Of a DNA stretch of 64,000 nucleotides, positions 58,461 to 64,000 are shown piece after piece. Both the position numbers and the translations under genes were made by a program. This DNA is from Lotus japonicus (Eukaryota; Streptophyta; Magnoliopsida; Fabales; Fabaceae). Position 1 is the first letter of the stretch. The number at the start of each line of letters is the position of its first letter. The stretch covers positions 13,964,150 through 14,028,149 of the forward strand of contig NC_080042.1 of the NCBI RefSeq assembly GCF_012489685.1, given 5' to 3'. The notes beneath the pieces are model-generated. The model saw only the letters and a list, made by a program, of their open reading frames with translations. It was not told the origin of the DNA and searched no databases.

Positions 58461-58465
58461 TTGGG

Positions 58466-59647
58466 TTCTTGTTCAACTAGTCAATTCAAGTACATCATTC
58501 TAAGCACATGTTCTCATGGATCTCTCCTTGATGATATAGCCTAGTTACTCACTTATTGATTCCTCACATAAGCAATTCTCTCATACTAAAAGCTAAGCCC
58601 AATTCCTTGTGTACTTAGTCATTTATATGAGGTTTTAGATCATGCAATTTCAGGCCATCAAACCCCAACCCTTCCTCTATTCCTAGTAGCAAGTATAGAA
58701 GGGGTAATCCCAAATCGGTTCCCTAATCTATAACAAACTTCCGTTCTGATTATAGAATAGTATAAAGCAAGCATGCATACAAGCTTAGATTGATATTCAG
58801 AAAATGGGATTCAAGGGAAGAAGGAGAACATGTGGGAAAGAACTTAAGATTATAACTCAAATATAAAAAGTCTTACAAAGAAATCCAAAGCAAAAGAAGA
58901 GAGATTAGCCAAGCATGGCAAGAGCCATGCTTGGCTAAAAACCTGAATTACAAGCTCAGAAGCCCTCTCACACTCTCCTAGATGCTCATCTACCTCTGAG
59001 TTTATGTAAAAATGAAAGTAGTATCAAAGATTACAAAAGAAAATGACTAAAATCCTATTTATAGGCAAAATTCCCGAATCTGAGCTGTTCTGGGCGCTCA
59101 GGCGCCAATTCAGAGCGCCTGAGCGCCAATTCCATTCTGAAATATGGCCTCTGGAAGGTAATTGGCGCCTAGGCACCAATTAAGCATGCCTAGGCGCCAA
59201 TTCCAGAACCCTGGAAAAAGCAATTGGCGCCTAGGCGCCAATGGAGCACGCCTAGGCGCTCTTAACTCGCTGGAAAGCCTTTTTATCTTCATTCTAACTC
59301 CTCTTTACTCCTCTTTAAGCCTCCATTCAATTCTCCAAGCCTCTAGACCTTCCCTCTTCAGCTGATTCAACCTGAAACCTTGATGAACAAGCTTGGAAAA
59401 TATCTTGAAAGTTAAAGGTCAGTTTTGCACAAAGGCTCCAAAACAAGTGGAAATTGCCTAAGACTCCTAAACTCTAATAAAATGCTACTAAAACCCTTAT
59501 AAAACTACAAAATTACTAAACTAATGCAAATGCACAAATAAAAGTAAAAATGCATGAGAATGCATGAAACACTACATGAGACACAAGAAAAAGACTCAAA
59601 ACCTACAAGGAAAAACCCTAAAAACATCATATAAACCCGGGTCATCA
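58466..59647 (-). repeat. Left LTR of H, second part
   Basis: Resumes after the second TTGGG and runs to GGGTCATCA. Contains GGCGCC palindromes at 59090-59260, more of them than the right LTR in one block and a slightly different set. Confidence 0.92.
59090..59260. repeat. GCGCCTAGGCGC palindrome cluster, left LTR of H
   Basis: Several copies of GGCGCC(T/A)AGGCGCCAAT and a variant with TGAG or TCAG at the centre, separated by 10-25 bases. Paired by a similar cluster at 61998-62117 in the right LTR with different copy number. Confidence 0.85.
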
Positions 59648-61165
59648 CACCACTATACTCAACGACAGCTCGCCCTCGAGCGTCACTAAGATTAGCTTGC
59701 CCTCAAGCACAAAGAATTACTCCCAACACACATGCCAAAAGAGGGATACATTTTTTGAAAACCGGGGGATCTAGTAAATGCAGTTAGTTCCAAGAGAAAG
59801 ATTCAACAATCAACTTCATGCTACTCTTAGATAAAGAAGAATTAGAGTCCACTATGAGAAGCATTTAGAGCTAACATCCTAGCATGAGACAATTGTTTAG
59901 TGCACTGAGCACACAAGCAAGTTCATAGGTTCTGAGAATCATTCACTCAAGAGAAACTAAAGTTGACAATGCATTATTCAATGAGACATCAAAAGGGTTA
60001 TAATGTTGGCTAGGTAAAGCACAAGGTAGGTGGTTCCTAAGGAAGACTAAGGCTGCATAAAATTTGAGTGTGGTCCTTCATGAAAACCCGAGCTTAAAGC
60101 AATTGATACTTAGCACACAAGTCTCTCAACCCCCTTTTGTTTCAGAATTTTTCCCTTTTTTTTGGAACTCCACCCATTCCATGGAGTTCATTTTTTTCCT
60201 TTTGACTTTTTTTTGGAACTCCATCTGGTCATGGGGTTCATCTTTTGAATTTTTTGAATTTTTTTTCTTTGGGGCAAGAGACAATTGCATTTTCTATAAA
60301 CTAGCTCCATTGAGAGTTAAGAACCACAACTCCCCATTTTTCCAACCAAACAACTAGCCCAAATAACATAGGTAATAAAGAAATCTCCATAAGGCTCAAA
60401 AGGGTCAACTAGGGACAAAGATGTTATAAAACAATTTCTGAAGTACAAGAAAACCTACCAGTCTCACGAATGCAAGTCTCCTAAAGCTACACTCAAGGAG
60501 GCATAAAATGAAACACAGAACCAAGAAGTGCAAGTGAGTCAGGATACTCCAGGGAAATTATATAGTGAAGGGTCAAAGATGAACCCTTATGGACTCACAT
60601 CAACTCTATCCTCAAGACAACACTTAGAAGACCGAAGTCTCTTCCTCTCTTTCCCAAACATACAATCACTCCCCAAAAGAAAGCACAACGTATCCACTTA
60701 AAAACATTTTCAAAACGAGCATCATGTGAGTGAGCAAGACTTGGGAACAAGTCATTTGAGTAAAGGGTAAAAAGACCAAGGTATGAAAGACTCTATAAAA
60801 ACAAAATGCATGATAAAAAAGTTAAACAAAATCTATAAAAGAAAAATATGCAAAAATGCATGGACTAAAATTCAGAGTAAGAAAAGAACCTCCTTCCAAG
60901 TGATTGAGTGCTCCAAGTGTTCTCCTTTGGTCTTTCAAATGCTGGAAAACAAGGTGCTCAAGTGCTAATTGCCACCGCTCAAGCGCCATTGTATCCTTTT
61001 TATTTCCTTGAAAAAAAAAACAGAAGAAACAAAACGTAAAACAGAAAAAAGAAATATGGGTTGTCTCCCATTCAGCCCTAAGTTTGAGTCTTAGGTAGAC
61101 TTTACCTCAAACTCGTAACTCAAACCAAAAATCACAAACAATCCCCGGCAACGGCGCCAAAAACT
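59648..61165 (-). other. Internal region of H, non-coding
   Basis: 1.5 kb without gag or pol motifs on either strand. The sequence after the left LTR, read on the minus strand, ends GAGTATAGTGGTG, a familiar sequence before plant Ty3-type 3' LTRs. The ORFs at 60064-60357 and 60783-60968 come from T- or A-rich tracts and have no domain. Confidence 0.8.
61142..61159 (-). other. Primer binding site of H
   Basis: Minus-strand TGGCGCCGTTGCCGGGGA, a PBS used by many plant Ty3/gypsy elements (I believe tRNA-Asp), six bases from the LTR. Confidence 0.88.
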
Positions 61166-62503
61166 TGTTGGTAAATCCGCAAGTGTACGGAATCCACCCG
61201 GTTTTAAATTATCGAACCACAGGGATTGTGAGTGAATAGATTCGGTTCAAGCTTTGAGTATGAAGGTTTGTATTATTGAATAAGAGATATGTTGAAGTAG
61301 TAATAAGGAAAAGGAAAAATAAAAAGACAATTCAGAAAATAACATGCTTTGGGTTCTAGTTCAACTAGTCAATTCAAGTACATCATTCTAAGCACATGTT
61401 CTCATGGATCTCTCCTTGATGATACAGCCTAGTTACTCACTTATTGATTCCTCACATAAGCAATTCTCTCATACTAAAAGCTAAGCCCAATTCCTTGTGT
61501 ACTTAGTCATTTATATGAGGTTTTAGATCATGCAATTTCAGGCCATCAAACCCCAACCCTTCCTCTATTCCTAGTAGCAAGTATAGAAGGGGTAATCCCA
61601 AATCGGTTCCCTAATCTATAACAAACTTCCGTTCTGATTATAGAATAGTATAAAGCAAGCATGCATACAAGCTTAGATTGATATTCAGAAAATGGGATTC
61701 AAGGGAAGAAGGAGAACATGTGGGAAAGAACTTAAGATTATAACTCAAATATAAAAAGTCTTACAGAGAAATCCAAAGCAAAAGAAGAGAGATTAGCCAA
61801 GCATGGCAAGAAAACCTGAATTACAAGCTCAGAAGCCCTCTCACACTCTCCTAGATGCTCCTCTACCTCTGAGTTTATGTAAAAATGAAAGTAGTATCAA
61901 AGATTACAAAAGAAAATGACTAAAATCCTATTTATAGGCAAAATTCCCGAATCTGGGCTGTTAATTCCATTCTGAAATATGGCCTCTGGAAGGTAATTGG
62001 CGCCTAGGCGCCAATTAAGCATGCCTAGGCGCCAATTCCAGAACCCTGGAAAAAGCAATTGGCGCCTAGGCGCCAATGGAGCACGCCTAGGCGCCAATGG
62101 AGCACGCCTAGGCGCTCTTAACTCGCTGGAAAGCCTTTTTATCTTCATTCTAACTCCTCTTTACTCCTCTTTAAGCCTCCATTCAATTCTCCAAGCCTCT
62201 AGACCTTCCCTCTTCAGCTGATTCAACCTGAAACCTTGATGAACAAGCTTGGAAAATATCTTGAAAGTTAAAGGTCAGTTTTGCACAAAGGCTCCAAAAC
62301 AAGTGGAAATTGCCTAAGACTCCTAAACTCTAATAAAATGCTACTAAAACCCTTATAAAACTACAAAATTACTAAACTAATGCAAATGCACAAATAAAAG
62401 TAAAAATGCATGAGAATGCATGAAACACTACATGAGACACAAGAAAAAGACTCAAAACCTACAAGGAAAAACCCTAAAAACATCATATAAACCCGGGTCA
62501 TCA
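61166..62503 (-). repeat. Right (5') LTR of H
   Basis: 1338 bp, closely matching the two-part left LTR. It lacks a short segment containing AGAGCCATGCTTGGCT and part of the palindrome cluster. Confidence 0.94.
61998..62117. repeat. GGCGCCTAGGCGCC palindrome cluster, right LTR of H
   Basis: Copies of ATTGGCGCCTAGGCGCCAAT and GCACGCCTAGGCGC. An extra ATGGAGCACGCCTAGGCGCC unit here is tandemly duplicated relative to the left LTR. Confidence 0.85.
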
Positions 62504-62508
62504 GCTGG

Positions 62509-62883
62509 TGTTGCATCTGCTGCTAGGATCTCCGCATCTTGCCGCTCCAAACGGTCAATGACATCGGAAATCAGCCATTACCAACTGTCACCAACGTCCG
62601 GTGCCTGAGGCGGAGGCTGCGTGCCTCTTGAAACTCTCGACAAGAAAACCAAAGACCATGCCTTCTCCCCGTGCTTCCTCATGTTTGCGTAGTGCCGCAG
62701 CGAATTGCCTGTACTCTCCACAATTCCTCCTTGTGATCGTCGATGCTTCTCCATCGAGCTTTGCCAATGTATCGAAGAACGCAAACGGAAAACCTTGAAA
62801 ATTGAAGAAAAATCGCAGAGAAAATCGAGCCTCTCTCAACTGAATTACGAACCACGTAGTCCGGGAATCGAAATCTACCGTTT
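62509..62883 (-). pseudogene. Gag 5' remnant of Tat element F
   Basis: Lies between the PBS and the insertion of H. Minus-strand readings (for example 62578-62942) are short and frame-shifted, and no full capsid domain is readable. The segment just left of H reads into the gag piece at 34559 across the insertions. Most of gag appears deleted. Confidence 0.55.
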
Positions 62884-62901
62884 CCCACAGATGGCGCCAA
62901 A
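62884..62901 (-). other. Primer binding site of Tat element F
   Basis: Minus-strand TTTGGCGCCATCTGTGGG, the PBS type usual in Tat-lineage elements, directly beside the LTR end. Confidence 0.85.
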
Positions 62902-63217
62902 TGTTCTATCCTAAGAACATTGAATGGGGGTAGAGTACCCAAAGTGTGAGGAAAGTGATATGAGTGTTTTAGAGAGAGAAGTTCTAACTGCTAGAGAGAG
63001 AGAGAATAACTGAATTTCAATCTGAATAATTCTCAAATGAGCCAAGAGTCCCTTACAATTGGTAACCGTCCCCTATATATAGGTGTGGAGTTGGGCTTGG
63101 CACTACTAATGTATCTTAATGGGCCAATTGGGCCTCGGGGAGTGAGGCCCAAGTCCCTGGCGCGCTCCCTGCCTAAGGCCAAATGCCCCTGGGCGAAGGA
63201 CCCTGGGGTCTCGCTCA
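62902..63217 (-). repeat. 5' LTR of Tat element F
   Basis: In minus order it starts TGAGCGAGACC (63217) and ends TAGAACA (62902). CTATATATAGG near 63073-63083 is a plausible TATA box. About 316 bp if both limits are right. The left (3') LTR of F is not in the window, so the outer limit is inferred from the TG and the sequence change at 63218. Confidence 0.65.
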
Positions 63218-63482
63218 GTCCAGTCGGTGGAGTTATCGGAGTATGGTTTGCAGTATGAGAAAAGGGGGAAGGTTGGTGCACAGACTTTGGCTGATTTTGT
63301 GGTGGAGTTAACACCGGAAGAAGGTGAAAAGGTGAGTAGGTGAGTACGCAATGGATATTGTTTATTGATGGATCGTCGAACGAAAACGGAAGTGGGGCTG
63401 GAGTCACGCTACAAGGGTCGGGGAAGTTAGTGTTAGAGCAGTCCCTCAGATTCCAGTTCAAAGCCAGCAATAACCAGGCAGA
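63218..63482 (+). pseudogene. Second RNase H piece of another Tat element (plus strand)
   Basis: Close to 15158-15346: GLQYEKRGKVGAQTLADFVV, then WILFIDGSSNENGSG with the first catalytic Asp. It continues to RFQFKASNNQAE, which has the Asn-Asn-x-Ala-Glu active-site segment that F lacks. One frame break occurs at about 63338. It ends where chromovirus sequence begins. Confidence 0.8.
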
Positions 63483-63525
63483 AAAGATCAAGGAAATGTA
63501 TCTGGAGCTTTTTACTGAACCGTAA
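63483..63525 (+). pseudogene. Chromovirus pol tail fused to the Tat RNase H
   Basis: KIKEMYLELFTEP-stop resembles the chromodomain tail in D (DKIKELYSGLFAEL). It is in frame with the Tat segment just before it. It is followed by the VSRSKLSFWR-type reading and the polypurine tract. Confidence 0.7.
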
Positions 63526-63542
63526 GTTTCGAGGTCGAAACT

Positions 63543-63562
63543 TTCTTTTTGGAGGGTAGTAA
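63543..63562 (+). other. Polypurine tract of the right-edge chromovirus
   Basis: TTCTTTTTGGAGGGTAGTAA, directly before the LTR start at 63563; compare minus-strand TTTTTGGAGGGGAGTAT in D. Confidence 0.75.
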
Positions 63563-64000
63563 TGTGAGACTCAAGTTTTTAAGCTTAGAATAAATTAGTG
63601 AAATTTCCGACTCACGAATAAGTTCGATGTAACGTGAAGTAAGAAAACTGGATAAACGTTTATTAAATGGAATAAATGTATGGAGAAGATATTTCACGAG
63701 AAGGTTAAGGAGAAGATTCGAATCGACGAAACTTATGACGCAAGTATAATTCGTTTACGCATAGGATAAGAACCTTAGGAAAAGATTAATTTAACCCTTG
63801 GAACACTATAGGAATAAATTCCAAAAATCTTCAAGAGGAATATAAGAATTTCTCTTATTCCTTTCCATGACAAGCGTTTCGATACGAAACCTTGGAATGT
63901 ACGAAGGTCAAATTCCAATACTCGGAAGTTTGCCGAAACTAAGTCACTGATAGTTCAAGAAACCTAAAATCAACGGACGATGACGACTTTTTCTATTCGG
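63563..64000 (+). repeat. Start of a 3' LTR of a chromovirus (runs off the right edge)
   Basis: TGTGAGACTCAAG start, homologous in reverse orientation to 1-963 and to the right end of 7069-11075 (shared GAATAGAAAAAGTC and CTAGGTTT-type phrases). Plus-strand direction. Confidence 0.85.

Larger units (their letters stand above)
46022..62503 (-). mobile_element. Non-coding Ty3-like LTR element H, TSD GCTGG
   Basis: Left LTR is in two parts (46022-46209 and 58466-59647) because copy A is inserted in it. Right LTR is 61166-62503. GCTGG flanks the whole at 46017-46021 and 62504-62508. Internal DNA is only about 1.5 kb and has no gag or pol motif. PBS next to the right LTR gives minus orientation. 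Without A, H is about 4.2 kb. It is a non-autonomous element that must borrow all proteins. Confidence 0.93.
15140..63217 (-). mobile_element. Tat-type Ty3/gypsy element F, host of the nested insertions
   Basis: Only about 3 kb of F itself remains, in five pieces: 62509-63217 (LTR, PBS, gag), a few bases at 46015-46021, 33844-34594 (gag end and protease), 29289-30046 (RT start) and 15140-16056 (RT end, RNase H, second RNase H). Each gap is an insertion with its own 5-bp duplication, and the coding frame resumes across the gaps. The second RNase H after the usual one is a known mark of the Tat lineage. Its 3' part and 3' LTR are missing. Confidence 0.85.

Noticed and set aside
60064..60357. 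97-residue ORF in the interior of H
   Set aside because: Phe/Leu-rich product of T-rich runs, with no start context or homologue visible.

Overview
This window is plant nuclear DNA made almost entirely of LTR retrotransposons, many nested in one another. I find no ordinary host gene, tRNA, rRNA, CRISPR array or bacterial feature. The mix of elements is what one expects of pericentromeric or intergenic DNA in a plant with a large, repeat-rich genome: SIRE/Maximus-type Ty1/copia with an extra 3' ORF, Ty3/gypsy chromoviruses with 3-4 kb LTRs, a Tat-type element with a second RNase H, a non-coding Ty3-like element, and fold-back MITEs. The SIRE family and the LTR and PBS styles suggest a legume, but I cannot name the species from sequence alone.

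Layout. 1-963 is the end of a chromovirus LTR. It sits in a decayed minus-strand SIRE-like copy (C, 964-4924), whose own LTR is cut by another LTR-like sequence (G, from 4925). 7069-11075 is a solo LTR with TSD TCTTG. 11224-15139 is AT-rich DNA with an LTR-like repeat, two fold-back MITEs and a possible SINE. From about 15140 to 63217 a minus-strand Tat-type element (F) acts as host for a nested tower. Inside it are solo LTR E (16057-29283, TSD ATACA), which itself holds chromovirus D (18359-28646, TSD TCGCA); a second solo LTR (30047-33838, TSD CGTAC); SIRE-like copy B (34595-46009, TSD ATTAG); and non-coding element H (46022-62503, TSD GCTGG), whose left LTR holds the young, intact SIRE-like copy A (46210-58460, TSD TTGGG). 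63218-64000 is a plus-strand chimera of Tat RNase H, a chromovirus pol end and the start of its LTR.

Copy A is the functional centre. It has two LTRs of 1289 bp that look identical, an initiator tRNA-Met PBS, gag, pol, a large third ORF, a polypurine tract and an antisense gene. Two features stand out. First, gag and pol lie in different frames, but removing a 643-nt segment bounded by GT and AG fuses them exactly in frame. Copy B lacks precisely that segment, as if it descends from spliced RNA. Second, the 3' region carries a 130-residue coiled-coil ORF on the antisense strand with its own TATA box and AATAAA signal. This unit is conserved without indels in A and B, although B's gag, pol and ORF3 are all broken.

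The long chromovirus LTRs (3.6-4 kb) share a third pattern: TATA box, a candidate splice donor of the form AG/GTNAGGGC, and an ORF near the LTR 3' end. Three of them also carry unrelated tandem arrays in their interior.
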